64,000 bases of DNA from Mesorhabditis belari (taxonomy: Eukaryota > Nematoda > Chromadorea > Rhabditida > Rhabditidae): the NCBI GenBank assembly GCA_958450365.1, contig CAUEEP010000626.1, forward strand, positions 37,516-101,515. Reading direction: 5' to 3'. The notes below the pieces were generated by a model. That model had not been told where the DNA came from. It worked only from the letters and a program-made list of their open reading frames with translations, and did not search any database. A program made the position numbers and the translations under genes. Shown here in pieces: positions 10,581 to 21,656 of this stretch; the first letter of the stretch is position 1; each line of letters begins with the position of its first letter.

Positions 10581-11060
10581 ATCTTTTCCCTGATGTGGAG
10601 AAAATTTCCGCATTTTTTCGTATCACCATTTTGAAATCTTTTTGTTTCTGGCCATGTTCTAACTTAGATTGAGTAATAGAAGCAAAACAGTTTAAAGAAA
10701 ATACATTTTTGATTTTGCTTCAGTTTGATCAGTATAGTAAATTATGCCAGATTAACTACATTCTACATTTTGCATACTTTTGGATTACTTAAAAAGAATT
10801 GGTGCCGCTTTTTCAGCCGTTTCTCTTTTTTGGCACTTTCCATCCCAAATTTCTTCTAAATGAAATCAGCTCAAAACACAAATAAACCTAACCGCTAGTT
10901 TTCATCAGCTCCCTTTTTTGACGATTCTATCTTTCGTTCTGCTTCGAATCAACCAGAAATTGAACAGCGACGCAGCTATTCTTCAAGACCCGCTTTCAAG
11001 TTCGCATAGCTGCCCTATTTCCTAAATGTTTTTTAAAAATACAGAGTTCGTACATCTTTC

Positions 11061-11260
11061 ACTTCAAAATCCCGCCAAAAGTCTGTGATATGCCCGCCTT
11101 TTTCCCTTTTCGGACGCCCGCCATTCCGGTCGCGTTTGTTATTAATCAAATGCGTTTCGGGGCGTCGCGTGCTCTTCTCTCAATCGGTCTTGCCTCTTTC
11201 TGACGAGAAAATTTCCGCATTTTTTCGACATTTTTGAAATCTTTCTGGTTTCTCTCTAAA
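11061..11260. repeat. Second copy of the 10519-10650 segment
   Basis: ACTTCAAAATCCCGCCAAAA then GTCTGTGATATG, the GCCCGCCA core, and GAGAAAATTTCCGCATTTTT recur in the same order as at 10519-10650. In this copy the CHR half of the second site is changed (CGGACGCCCGCCA). It ends about 220 bases upstream of the F-box ORF. Confidence 0.6.
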
Positions 11261-11481
11261 TTTGGTCCTTCTAAATCTATTTCCTTATACTTCCTTCCCT
11301 ATTCGGTTCTCTCTAAATTTGACTTCTTCCTCACCAACCTTGACTATTATTTGTCTAAATTTGGTTTTTCGCTAATTTTGTTTCCTATTTCTGTAGATTT
11401 GGTTTAACTCTAATTTGATTTTTGATCTCACTAAGTTTCTTTATACTTATATCGAGATAAGGAACCAAATCTAGAGAGATA

Positions 11482-12636
11482 ATGAACGAAATTTGGTTCC
11501 AATTTCATTTTCAGAGGAGGATGCCGGTTGAAACGCGCGGCCAGAAGCGAAAATGGAAAGCTGAGACAACCATCGAAGATTTACCATTAGAGTTGCTTGA
11601 AACGCACGGCCAGAAGCGAAAATGGAAAGCTGAGACAACCATCGAAGATTTACCATTAGAGTTGCTTGAAATGATCGCTTGCCATCTTCCGGTAAAAGGG
11701 GTGTTAAAATTGCTGAGAGCGAACAAGAGGCTCTACTCGCTCTATGCGATGGATCAATCAATCGCCTTCGGAAAGCACATCGCCGGGTTTTCCATCCAAC
11801 TGAGCTGTAATTTTATCAAGAAGTTTCACGACGACGATTCTTTTGAACTGAATGAAACTCTTCGCCCTTTTGTCAAAGGGATCAAATCATGCAGTTCGTT
11901 AACATTCAGCCTGCGTCGCGAGGATTACGTGGGTCGTGCACAGCGACGCCGTGACAAACTCCCCGATGTAATATTTTTAGATCAGTTAGAATCCGTTAAC
12001 CAATTTGTTTTCACAAGCAAAGATTTCGTAGCGCTCTTCGCCAAAGAAAGCCAGACCCTGAGCATTGGAATTAGCTCATCGCTTAAAGCGATACAAAGCC
12101 AATTCAGCAAACTAGCCGAAAACGGATGCCAAAAAATCTTGCTCGATATTGAGGATTGTCTTTCTTCCGGCGAAGAACTCTTTCCTATCTTTCAAGAGAT
12201 TCTGAAGAAAATCCGAGTCAAAGAGATTTCAATCAGGGCTTCTTATCCCCAATTTGATCAGATCGTCCGCTGCATTGTCAATCAAGGAATTCCAACTAAG
12301 CATTCTGAAGGCGTGATTCGCATTTTCAGGATTTATGCGATTAGGATGGGATTTTGGCATTTCATTAACAGGCGAGAGAGTTTTTTTGCAACGACTCCAG
12401 GACTAGAAAGAATCGATGAACAAGATTCCAGGACTAGAAAGAATCACCGATTACTCATTTCTCGCGCAAACCAGCATTTGAAAGCAAGTTCGCTTCCAAA
12501 GGGCTTTCTTGGCTCTGATTTGTTCAGCAGAAAAAGTTTGTACGTTCGTACCCAAGCCGATCCAAAGACGGTTTGCCTCTACCAGAATTGGATCAACTCG
12601 GATGAATTTTTTGCTTTCCAGACGTTGCATTCATAA
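11482..12636 (+). CDS. F-box protein with a duplicated F-box N-terminal half
   Basis: Single open frame of 384 codons from ATG 11482. The ATG at 11521 (MPVETRGQKRKWKAE), just after a TTTTCAG, is an equally good start and gives 371 codons. Residues about 16-38 and 39-61 are a near-identical 23-aa repeat containing TTIEDLPLELLE. The second copy continues into a full F-box (IEDLPLELLEMIACHLPVKG then VLKLLRANKRLYSLYAMD). F-box proteins bind Skp1 and present substrates to SCF ubiquitin ligases. The C-terminal ~300 residues (LLDIEDCLSSGEELFPIFQE) resemble the fast-evolving substrate-binding parts of nematode F-box proteins. A second internal duplication (CCAGGACTAGAAAGAATC at 12400 and 12429) is read in two different frames. 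A poly(A) signal follows at 12758. Intron-free, and enclosed by a large inverted repeat. Confidence 0.8.
   Translation: MNEIWFQFHFQRRMPVETRGQKRKWKAETTIEDLPLELLETHGQKRKWKAETTIEDLPLELLEMIACHLPVKGVLKLLRANKRLYSLYAMDQSIAFGKHIAGFSIQLSCNFIKKFHDDDSFELNETLRPFVKGIKSCSSLTFSLRREDYVGRAQRRRDKLPDVIFLDQLESVNQFVFTSKDFVALFAKESQTLSIGISSSLKAIQSQFSKLAENGCQKILLDIEDCLSSGEELFPIFQEILKKIRVKEISIRASYPQFDQIVRCIVNQGIPTKHSEGVIRIFRIYAIRMGFWHFINRRESFFATTPGLERIDEQDSRTRKNHRLLISRANQHLKASSLPKGFLGSDLFSRKSLYVRTQADPKTVCLYQNWINSDEFFAFQTLHS
11530..11667 (+). repeat. 69-bp tandem duplication inside the F-box gene
   Basis: 11530-11598 and 11599-11667 differ at very few bases and keep frame (23 codons each). They duplicate a basic GQKRKWKAE motif plus the first F-box helix. 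Confidence 0.9.
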
Positions 12637-12757
12637 AAAAATGGTCGAAAAATTAGAAGACTGAAATTTAAAATTTTATAATATAATTTTATAATTAGAT
12701 TTATTTTTTGTCGTTTTTTGTTATTGAATAAGGAAACCTTGCAAATTTATTCCGCTA

Positions 12758-12763
12758 AATAAA
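12758..12763 (+). terminator. Poly(A) signal AATAAA
   Basis: AATAAA lies 122 bases downstream of the F-box stop codon, in AT-rich sequence, and is suitable for 3' end formation of that gene. Confidence 0.45.
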
Positions 12764-13070
12764 ATTTTATATTACGCAGTTCAAATTAGAGAGCCAAATA
12801 ACATTCGGGCTTCTCTGTGCAGACTTTTGCTTTCTTGTCCTCTCCGGCCACATTTTGCACAACGCCTCTTGCCTTTTTGTCTTGCTTTGCTTGTTTTAAA
12901 CTTCTTACAATTGACCCCTGTGACAATTTTCCCCGAAATATCATTTCAGAGCAATAGCTCTTCTTTGATTGATATCTTTTCTCGGCAATTGATATCTTTT
13001 TTCCTTTTCCCAAATTTCTTTCTGGCGATTCTTTTATTCTCAAGTTCTCTTCAACATTTCTAGTGCCTAA

Positions 13071-13346
13071 ATGCCGATCCATTCGGAGCATCTCTCTCAG
13101 TTAAGCTTCTTGATGTTCCCGTGGTGTACTCCTGGAGGGCTTTCTGCTTGTAAACCAACGGTAGATCGATTGAGGTCGATCACTTTCGATTTGAAAACTG
13201 TAAACCATTGTTGCCACGACCTCGAGTCTCCGTCGTATCTCCCGAATCTCTCAGATCTCTCTTTCGTTCTGAATCGTTCTGAAAATTTGGAGATAAGCTT
13301 CATCTTTGATTCTCCACCCTTTTCCGCCAACATGGGTTTCTTTTGA
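13071..13346 (+). pseudogene. Possible F-box-associated gene fragment
   Basis: A 91-codon open frame reads HLSQLSFLMFPWCTPGG, VDRLRSITFDLKTVNHCCHD, LPNLSDLSFVLNRSENLEIS and FIFDSPPFSANMGFF. The alternating hydrophobic pattern resembles the beta-rich C-terminal part of nematode F-box proteins. It lies 435 bases behind the F-box gene on the same strand, has no F-box itself, and may be the remnant of a neighbouring paralogue. The opposite strand is also open (13097-13393) but is Lys/Ser/Arg-rich and less protein-like. Confidence 0.3.
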
Positions 13347-13511
13347 AGAAAGTGCTCAAACTGCCACATAGGACAATAGCACACAGCTTTCAATTTTCGT
13401 CAAGATTGCATCGGACAGGGATCGAACCAAAGATCGAACCCCGAGCCTAAATGATAGAGAGATATGAAGACAGACAGCCAGACAGATGATAATCAGTAGG
13501 ATGTTTGCTTT

Positions 13512-14053
13512 TCTAGATTTCAACTCAGTTGGAATCAGTCGGGGGACGATTTGCACTTGGAGCCTCCATCATTTCGTTTAATCGTCTCAATTTGTCGTTT
13601 TGTCCGGTGATCTTGGTGCTGCGAATCGAGAAGTGAGTCGACTTGGATATGCAAATGATTATTGGATGATTGTGGCCAACATCATTGCCACATTTTACTA
13701 TGATTATGAAAGTGAAAGGTAATCTTTTCCTAAAGATTAGAAAAGATCAGCTAAAGACTTTGATTCAACTAACTACAAACTTTCTTTCAGTTTAATCAAT
13801 CCGCTTGTGTTGAACGAATGGAGTCCGGCAGTTTGATGGAGCGTGATGGAGTCCGGCAACGCGCTAGCGGGCGAGGAAACAAGCAATTCCTCTGAGAGAT
13901 ACATTCAGCTAAGAGAAGAAGAGCCAGTCTCAATGAATGAATCACAAAAACCACTTGCATTTGTTGTATGAAAATAAAGTATTTACAAAAAAAGCGATTT
14001 TATCAAAAAATACTATTTGATGGATGATGTAAAAAAACAAAACACACAAGCAG
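13512..14053 (+). pseudogene. Inverted-repeat arm 2 with the same broken gene fragment
   Basis: Reverse complement of 8832-9352. Read forward, VVLSGDLGAANREVSRLGYA then NDYWMIVANIIATFYYDYES leads to a GTAATC donor at about 13719. An acceptor TTTCAG near 13788 starts an exon whose frame changes inside the 28-bp tandem duplication around 13820-13865. The final frame ends EEEPVSMNESQKPLAFVV. This arm keeps about 30 bases lost from arm 1. Family not recognised. Confidence 0.55.
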
Positions 14054-14499
14054 CAGAAAAGAAAGAAAGGCAAAAGAGAAAGGAATTGCAGTATTTTTTC
14101 TATTAGTGCACCCAAAGTCTTAAAGAAAACGAAAAAAAAGTGTTATCAAGAATTAGTCAGAGTCGGGTCGTTGAAAAACAGATTGAGCTATGGTACTTCA
14201 TTCGACCAAGATCGGTCCTCAAATTTTACAGGATTTGGTCGACTCGATGCCAAGAAGGATTCAAGCAATAATTTCATCAAAAGGAGGCCCTACCAAATAT
14301 TAAAATACTCGGTTTTTTTCTCACTTTTTGTTCGAGGGGTAAAGACTTTTGTCCACCTGTTTTGAGGGTTTTTTTTGTTAACGTCGTTCTTTGTTGCCTT
14401 GTTTCTTTTGGTTATGGGATATAAAAACTAGAGTAAAAATGCTACAAAATACTCTCGAAAACTCTCGACTATAAATTGCTGAGCTGAATAACTGTTTGA

Positions 14500-14672
14500 T
14501 GAATTTCTGCTTTTTTCAGTTTTTACTTTCATTATTCATTCATTCATACGTTTGTTCGAGGAATGACCAATCGATTTAATCGTTTTAATCATTTTCCCCT
14601 TTTGACCGAGCCTGTTTTAAGCTTTATTTGGTGTCTCTGAAAGACCCAGCTAACGTTCATTTGACGCTATTC
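14500..14672. repeat. Direct repeat of 7468-7636
   Basis: The blocks TTCAGTTTTTACTTTCATTA, TTCGAGGAATGACCAATCGA and AAAGACCCAGCTAACGTTCA recur in the same order and orientation as at 7468-7636. The right end abuts the stop codon (14671-14673) of the lectin-domain gene. Confidence 0.8.
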
Positions 14673-15767
14673 ATTTCACAGTCTTTTTCAACTTGTTTTG
14701 GTTGGGTTTCTTGCAGACGAATCGCGGGATCGGTGTCGGCCATCGATCATCGTTCGCACCCCAACCGGCCACCCGGCAAGAGTAGTCATTCGTTATCTGA
14801 AATTTGATTTAAATCTTATCTAGAGTGTGCACTTTGTGCTCGAACTTGTAAACACACCAACTGAATTCTTCATTTCAAAGAGCTCTGGTGCACCGCTGAG
14901 TGCACCAAAAAGGATGCGTTTACAAGAGCATAAAGTACAATCGACTGTCTTTTAACCGTCAATGTCATTGCTTTGTCCATCGGCTCTCCCCAGGAACTCC
15001 AATCGAACGGTGTCCCATCAGTCCACTGCTCGGTCGGTTTACCCAAACCGCGAAAGCCGAGATAAGTCCAAATCCAATAGCACGGATCTTTCTGTGGTGG
15101 GCAGAAGTCGTCGTTCAAGAAAACGTTTGTTCAAATGAGCGCTGAAAGTGATTACCCTGGTCAAAAAGAGATTCTACAGTGCCTAGCTACCGTATACTGT
15201 ATACTTAAAGTTTTACTTACAGTGCCGTATATCTACCGAAGTCTGATCAACAGCAACTGTACTAAAGGATTTATCGAACACACTCACTCGACACAAAATC
15301 GTTCTCCTCTTTCGAGTGAATCGATGCGAGATGTGCACCAGCGTTCACGCAAAGCTTCTCCGCGTCAGGCCAGAGGTAAAGCGTAAATTGGCCTCATCAG
15401 CGGCGGTGAAATTCTGTAAACTTGCCCTCTTAAAAACGCATGCTCCCTAGCGCACTCAGTTATTTTAAAGTGTGCCAGAAGACGCGCGTTTATTGAAGCA
15501 CAAAGTACGAGCATTTTTTTAAATGAGATTGATTGACAAACCTGCAAATAATAACACGAATCAGTGGCCTCGAAGTAGTTCCAGTTGTTCGGACATTGGA
15601 ACACTGAAATCGGGGCTTTTGATCGAATCCAATTCAAAAAAGGAAAAAGCTATTTCGTTGATTAACAGTTGATTTTTTGAGAGGAATTGAAATAAAATCA
15701 ATAAAATCAATAAAATCAATACAATGAATACAATCCCCATCAACTCCAATGAATACAATGAATACAA
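14671..15767 (-). CDS. C-type lectin-domain protein
   Basis: Minus-strand exons assemble a C-type lectin fold. Exon 15603-15542 has FQCPNNWNYFEATDSCYYLQ. Exon about 15393-15288 has LWPDAEKLCVNAGAHLASIH then SKEENDFVS. Exon 15091-14956 has KDPCYWIWTYLGFRGLG then WTDGTPFDWSSWGEPM. Exon 14796-14671 has NDYSCRVAGWGANDDRW then PRFVCKK and a lysine-rich end. These match the conserved CTLD cysteines and the WIGL-like and WxDGTPxxW motifs. The EPN/QPD-type Ca/sugar motif is not intact (GEPMD). Upstream, 15767-15660 encodes a hydrophobic IVFIVLILLILLILF stretch suitable as a signal peptide, but its splice to the CTLD is not clear. The junction before exon 15091 contains a stop in the expected phase. 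Probably secreted; may be slightly decayed. Confidence 0.75.
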
Positions 15768-16558
15768 ATTTCATTTTTTCCTATTGAAATTTTTGTAGAT
15801 TAAATAAAAGTTAGAGAGAGAAGAAATCACGTGAAAGCCGGCACTCAACGGTTAACAAAGAAGCAAAGAAAGCATTCAAAGATGAACATTAAAGTTTCCC
15901 ATAATGCAAAATGATTCTTTTATGAGGTTGTGGCGAATTGCCGCTGCTCTGCAGTAAGTCAAAATTCAATAAATGAGTTTCAAAGTTAATGGATAAACTA
16001 CCGTAATCAGTCACTAGACGATATGCAGTTGTCCGTTTGTCGTAGCTTGTGTACTTAAAAACCCATTATTTAAGCTTTATCTTGAGTGAGCTGTGTGCTC
16101 CCTTTTTCTATTTATCCTGGCGGAATGGGAATAGGAGCACGAAGTTTTTCCTCGAAAAGTATTGCGATTGTCGACGTAATCCACCAGCTTAACGCTTGTT
16201 AATAAACGCTAGTTACTTGTAAAACCGCTTGTAAAACGAGTTACTTTACTCTACTTAAAGAATCGTTAAAATTTCAAAATTAAAAATTACTTTCCCTTAT
16301 TGTTTTTCCTTGCCTTTTCCCACCCTTTCTCATACTCATTCTCCATTTCCCCCGTTCGATTTCCCTTCGCTATTCAACGAGGCGGAGTGACGATACATGA
16401 AGAAGGCGATATGATTGTTAGATTTGTATAGGTTTGTATTTAAGGAACAGTTATTTAGATACAAATTAGCAGATAAAGGTGCTCCAGAGCAGATAAAGGT
16501 GCTCCAAAAAAAGTCAAAGATACTAAGTTTGTTGTTGAGCTATATTTCATTTATTTAG
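15768..16558. other. Region without a gene
   Basis: AT-rich. A 22-bp direct duplication (AGCAGATAAAGGTGCTCCA) lies near 16468-16507. No coding signal was found. Confidence 0.45.
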
Positions 16559-16863
16559 TACCTTGTTGACTCGCTGTGTCAAGTACAACTCAACAAGGAA
16601 TTCCAGACGACCGATTGGCGTGTTAGGTCTGAAAAACCTTGGGGTTTATGTTATTCCTTTTATTTTTAGACCACTCCCCGAAGAAATGATGCACTACGCC
16701 CGGGAGGACACTCACTATTTACTCTACTGCTATGATCTGCTACGGGAAAGACTTTTTCAGTGTGAGTGATTGTGGAAATCTCTCAATTAGTGATCTTTTT
16801 AGCTGGAAACGAAAGGACGAACAATTTACTGGAAGACGTTTACAGGGACTCCAAGGAGATTTG
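16559..16863 (+). pseudogene. RRP6/EXOSC10-type 3'-5' exonuclease, internal exons only
   Basis: Three spliced pieces join in frame: 16559-16626 (YLVDSLCQVQLNKEFQTTDW then RVR), 16670-16761 (PLPEEMMHYAREDTHYLLYC then YDLLRERLFQ) and 16803-16863 (SGNERTNNLLEDVYRDSKEI, then TGA). The DWRxRPLPEEMxxYAxxDTHYLL motif is diagnostic of the DEDDy exonuclease domain of RRP6/EXOSC10, the nuclear exosome subunit; the Y and D of motif III are present. The upstream catalytic motifs and the downstream HRDC domain are absent. Coding sequence stops at a short repeat (TTTGAAG three times). It is a three-exon gene fragment, not a working nuclease. Confidence 0.75.
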
Positions 16864-17709
16864 AAGTTTGAAGTTTGAACGTTTGAAGCTCATATCTCGT
16901 AATTGTCGCCAAGTTTTGGTAGAGCGTTCAAGCCGGCAATTGTAGAAATTGCTAAAAATGCAACGTTTACTTGCCTTTTTAAAAATTTGTTCATGAAAAC
17001 TTTCTGCCAGCGAACAATCTCACAATTTAATCTGATAACTTCAAATCAGCCTCTTTTTTGTTGCTCATCTTGATTGGATGAGCTGGGTTGAGCATCGGAA
17101 GCGGTTGCTTCATCACTTTCCATTTTCCTATCTAAATTTCATTCATAAAATCCATTTAGCAAGCAAAGAGTAACAAAAATGAAAAATTGCCTTGAAAAAT
17201 CTAACAACTTCACGAAGAGCAACAAATTGGCCTATAACTGAAACATTAAAGAAATCGTGCTATTGTGATCCAAGAGATCCAAAAGATCAATTTCGAGATG
17301 TGGAGACTAGTTAAATCAAAAATGGCTAAAATCCTAAACAAAGTGAAACCCATAAGTTGACTACTTGATTTTAAGGGGAACCTACCAAAAAGGAAATGGA
17401 TTCAACTTTCAATGAATAGCTAGCATCTGACTATCAATTACGTAAAGCAATGGTTGAGTTGATTGAAGAAAACCTAGAAATCTCCCAAAGAGACTTTCTT
17501 CAAAGACAAATTTTGAGCGAATAACGGGAAATTGATCGATTTGGTGATGAAAAACGTGAAGAAATCGTTGAAATCCAGTAGCCGAAGACTTGTAGAAGAT
17601 TTTTGAGAGGTTTGTTCACAAAAAAACGTTAGAATCCCGCATTGAAGGCTTGTAAAGATTTGTTTAATCCAAAAATGTAGAAATCCAATAATCGATCCTC
17701 TTTCCTCAA
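16864..17709. other. Region without a gene
   Basis: AT-rich intergenic sequence. A minus-strand open frame at 17474-17740 overlaps the end of COX17 and has no splice or domain support. No RNA gene was seen. Confidence 0.45.
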
Positions 17710-17952
17710 TTAGATGTCGAATCCGGCGTCTCGCATGCACTGTTTGTGCGCCTCGATGAATTTCCCGCAGTGTTCCTCACCATTTTGAATGATGCACTCG
17801 CCGCGTACGCGTTTCGTGTCTAAATTACACAGTTAGCGCAAGATTTATGTAAAAGAATACAAAAACAAATGTTCTACAGATAAAAACTACCTGGACACGC
17901 ACAACACGGCTTCAACTTCTTCGGCGCCTCCTTTTCGCCTTTTTTGCTGCTG
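17710..17952 (-). CDS. cox-17: Cytochrome c oxidase copper chaperone COX17
   Basis: Two minus-strand exons, about 17952-17891 and 17819-17710, are joined over a 71-bp intron in matching phase. They give [19 protein letters not shown], then [20 protein letters not shown] and [16 protein letters not shown] with a stop. The KPCCACP copper-binding motif and the twin CX9C pattern ([11 protein letters not shown] and [11 protein letters not shown]) are complete, and length and order match COX17. The protein carries Cu(I) in the mitochondrial intermembrane space to SCO1/COX11 for cytochrome oxidase assembly. The first exon begins at an acceptor (AACAG) and no in-frame ATG exon was located upstream. 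The N-terminal leader, which is variable and short in the family, is therefore missing or lies in an unrecognised exon. Confidence 0.88.
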
Positions 17953-17959
17953 TTACTTT

Positions 17960-18460
17960 AAAAATGTTTCAAGAGTGAAATCGTTTCGGAATATCAAATA
18001 GATCAACGATGACGTGAAAATTGAGAGAAATTTGACAACTTCGGCAACTTTTTATGCTCTATTAGCTAAAACTAAAGCTTTTGCACAGCTTTGGGGTTAA
18101 AAACGCAGAAATATGCCCCTTTCTGCCTCCATCAGACGCCTAAAAGCGGCTCTATCTCGCGCTTTCTGTGCAAAGAGAAGCTCTGATCACAAAATGAACC
18201 AAATGATTTATCTAAATGACTAAACTTGCAAGAAAACCGCGTCATTCGGCTAAATACTCATCCAAACATCATTCCTTTGAAATTTAGCATTTTAGCTTGA
18301 GCTAAATATCTTAATTCCCTTTATAGGTTATGAAATGTTTTCCTGCTTTTTTTATTTTATGCTCATTTTTCGTTCGTTAGCCATCATGAAGCGTTTGTAA
18401 GGATTTTATTCGCCTTTCTACCGATTTTATGCACAAATTGTAACAATCTGACTATTTTCA
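17960..18460. other. Intergenic region between COX17 and the CHMP3 fragment
   Basis: These genes are divergently arranged, so this ~500 bp should hold both promoters. I see no strong motif beyond AT-rich runs. A TTTTCAG at 18455-18461 directly precedes the CHMP3 ATG and is a likely trans-splice site. Confidence 0.4.
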
Positions 18461-18462
18461 GC

Positions 18463-18742
18463 ATGGTGGGACTATTCGGAAAGAAAAAGGACCCGAAGGA
18501 GCAAGTACGAGAGCTGCAGGTAGGGTTTTTCAATAAATTTGACTTTCTCACCGGTCCTGGGCATGATTTTTTTGGTTTTCTTGGGAAAAACTAATGGCTG
18601 GTACTGCAACTATAATCGTTAAGCATGTATGCCACAACTTTGCTGATTCCATTTTATATAACGTTTGTTTTAGAGAAAGATGCGACAAGAGATGAGGACG
18701 CTCGACCGTCAAGTTTACAGCATTCAACGTGAGGAACAAAAG
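18463..18742 (+). pseudogene. vps-24: ESCRT-III subunit CHMP3/VPS24, first two exons
   Basis: Exon 18463-18519 encodes MVGLFGKKKDPKEQVRELQ and exon 18674-18742 encodes RKMRQEMRTLDRQVYSIQRE then EQK, with clean GTAGGG/GTAAGA donors and a TTTTAG acceptor. The MGLFGK start and the basic alpha-1 helix with LDRQxxxIQREEQK are typical of CHMP3/VPS24, which polymerises on endosomal membranes for membrane scission. The expected third exon (KKSIKDAAKKG-like, then the rest of the ~200-aa protein) is absent from the following 1.2 kb. An acceptor-like site near 19025 leads to unrelated sequence. The 5' end is perfect and the 3' part is missing, so this is a truncated copy. Confidence 0.75.
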
Positions 18743-18779
18743 GTAAGACAAGTTGTCGGCTACCTAAATAGTGTTTAAA

Positions 18780-19925
18780 AGAAACTTGTTTAAAGAAAGG
18801 CGTTTAAAAGAAACAGAAAACTTTTTTAGTTTAGTAGCTTTATGCAGATTCAACTTTCTGCCAGCAAACGATCTCGCAATCTCACAATAGCTAGCCTTAG
18901 CCTTTGTTAGATAAGCTCTTATCATTTAAAAAGCTCTTTAAATCATTAAATCATCATTTTATTGTAAATCAATGGATTACGGTAGTTTAAATAAGAAATA
19001 GAATGATAAAATGTAAAAATTTCAGCCCAGCCATCGGCATTCGTCGACCACAATCAGACGCGAGAATGGGTTCGTTTTTTGACAAGGATTTCAAGCAGAA
19101 GCTCAAGATAAGCCTTCTGTAGAAACTGGAGATAAGCTTAGTTGCATATGGACGATAGAATTCAAAAAAAATCTTTTTCCCATAAAATTCTCGATTTTCG
19201 CATCTGATAAGCCTTCTCCCAATATTCTAACTTTAAGATTCTCCCTCGGGAACATCGCTCCTCCTCATTAGCAATTTTTGAACCTTTTTTGCTCTTATAC
19301 TAGATATCACCATGGTAAACAAAAAGGAAGTTGTGATTTCAGAGCCTTTTTCTGTTTTTTGCGTAGGCTTTCCAGCATACGACTTCCAGAAAAATCTCCA
19401 GAGAGATTACCATTGCCCTCTGCTCCAATGGAAACAAAACCAGATATAAATTGTGTGCAAGACTAAGAGAGATAATGAACCAAATTTAGAGAGTCATTCA
19501 TTTTTAATTTAAATGCCTAAATTTTTCGTTTTTTTTATTCGTTGAGTTGACTTTTTGACTATTAACCTTGAAAATGAGGAGAAGCACACCTGAAAAGTAT
19601 CCATTAGCTAGTGTGCATTCCAGAATGGAACTTTGCTTCAGGAATAGAGAAAGATTCAACTAATTCAACTAGTTTGATCTCAAAATCGAGTTACTCAACC
19701 AAATGAAAAAAAGTACCCCGAAAAACGCATCCATTAACTAGTGTGCATTCCAGAATGCAACTTTGATTTAGGAATATCGCAACATTCAACAAGTACACGA
19801 GATTTCTTTGATGCAATCAATTTGATCTTTTAATTAGCTGAATATCTTTTACACTTGATCTTTAATGCAATGAGCTTATTAAATAGTTTATTTTGAAGAT
19901 TTATTTAGTTTTTTTTATTCTTTAT
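18780..19925. repeat. Non-coding region with a tandem duplication at 19590-19790
   Basis: ACTAGTGTGCATTCCAGAAT-type blocks occur twice about 130 bases apart (19608 and 19738), each followed by related sequence up to a CAACTAxTTxx stretch. Otherwise AT-rich with no convincing gene. Confidence 0.5.
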
Positions 19926-19930
19926 TCCAG

Positions 19931-20991
<1,061 letters not shown>

Positions 20992-21009
20992 AAAAAATAC
21001 AAAATTAAT

Positions 21010-21360
21010 TTTAACATTTTAATATTATGATTAAGAGCAAGAAGGGTTGTGGCTCAAAATATCGTGAAAGCAACATCAGGCCTGGCTCTGGAGGGCGAGA
21101 AGGTGAGACGAGTGCGAAAAATGGAAACGAGAAGCCGATCAGTGGGCTTCGGCTCAACGTTGAAGGATATCTCACTGCTGCTGCAGAATTGGGAGAAAGT
21201 TTGTTGCGAAATTATTTCGCAAATCAAAACACTTGATTTCAGTCGCAGAATCGGAAGCAATTGAGCTGGGACTTCCAGAAGGGAGGCGTGAAGGCAATCA
21301 AATCTACAGAAGTGCCAACTTCGGGCCGGTTCGTCAAAAAGAACGTTCATTAACAAAGCA
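21010..21360 (+). other. Open coding-like region, function unknown
   Basis: The plus strand is open in two frames across 21027-21264. One frame reads LRLNVEGYLTAAAELGESLL and ends at a TTTCAG acceptor near 21241, beyond which SEAIELGLPEGRREGNQIYR then SANFGPVRQK follows. The AAAELGESLL string resembles the AAxxG CC1-box of dynein adaptor coiled coils, but the match is too short to name. The minus strand is open too. Confidence 0.25.
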
Positions 21361-21399
21361 GATTTAGCTTTATGAACAAACTGGACGCATGCGGGTTGC

Positions 21400-21600
21400 T
21401 GGCTATGAAGAAGATCAAGACATAGCTGAGGTTGTTAGTGTAAAATCAATCAGTGAGCAAGTTCGAGCCAAACACCAAAACGCCCATTCAGATGAGGTGA
21501 GCTAATAAAAGAAGATTTTAACAAAGTACCACAATTTAGAAGCGTTACCTGCGCGGTTATCAAGGATGTCCGAAGGCTTACACCGATGGACAACGATGGA
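21400..21600 (+). pseudogene. Partial second copy of GLI-type fingers 4-5
   Basis: The exon end QVRAKHQNAHSDE, the GTGAGCTAATAAA intron start, the ACCACAATTTAG acceptor and the next exon's GCPKAYTDG copy 20740-20880 of the gene just upstream, with substitutions. The first cysteine of finger 5 is lost (YLRGYQGC in place of FKCQYEGC). It is a diverged tandem partial duplication. Confidence 0.6.
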
Positions 21601-21656
21601 CAAATGGCCCTGACTCGGCAGGACCTTCATCGGAATTGGAATAAATTGGAATAAAT

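Noticed and set aside
12786..13091. Minus-strand 101-aa lysine-rich frame behind the F-box gene
   Set aside because: No domain, no splice signals, and simple Lys/Glu/Arg composition arising from pyrimidine-rich plus-strand sequence.
13400..13445. tRNA-like GATCGAACC words
   Set aside because: No cloverleaf, anticodon arm or paired acceptor stem could be drawn.
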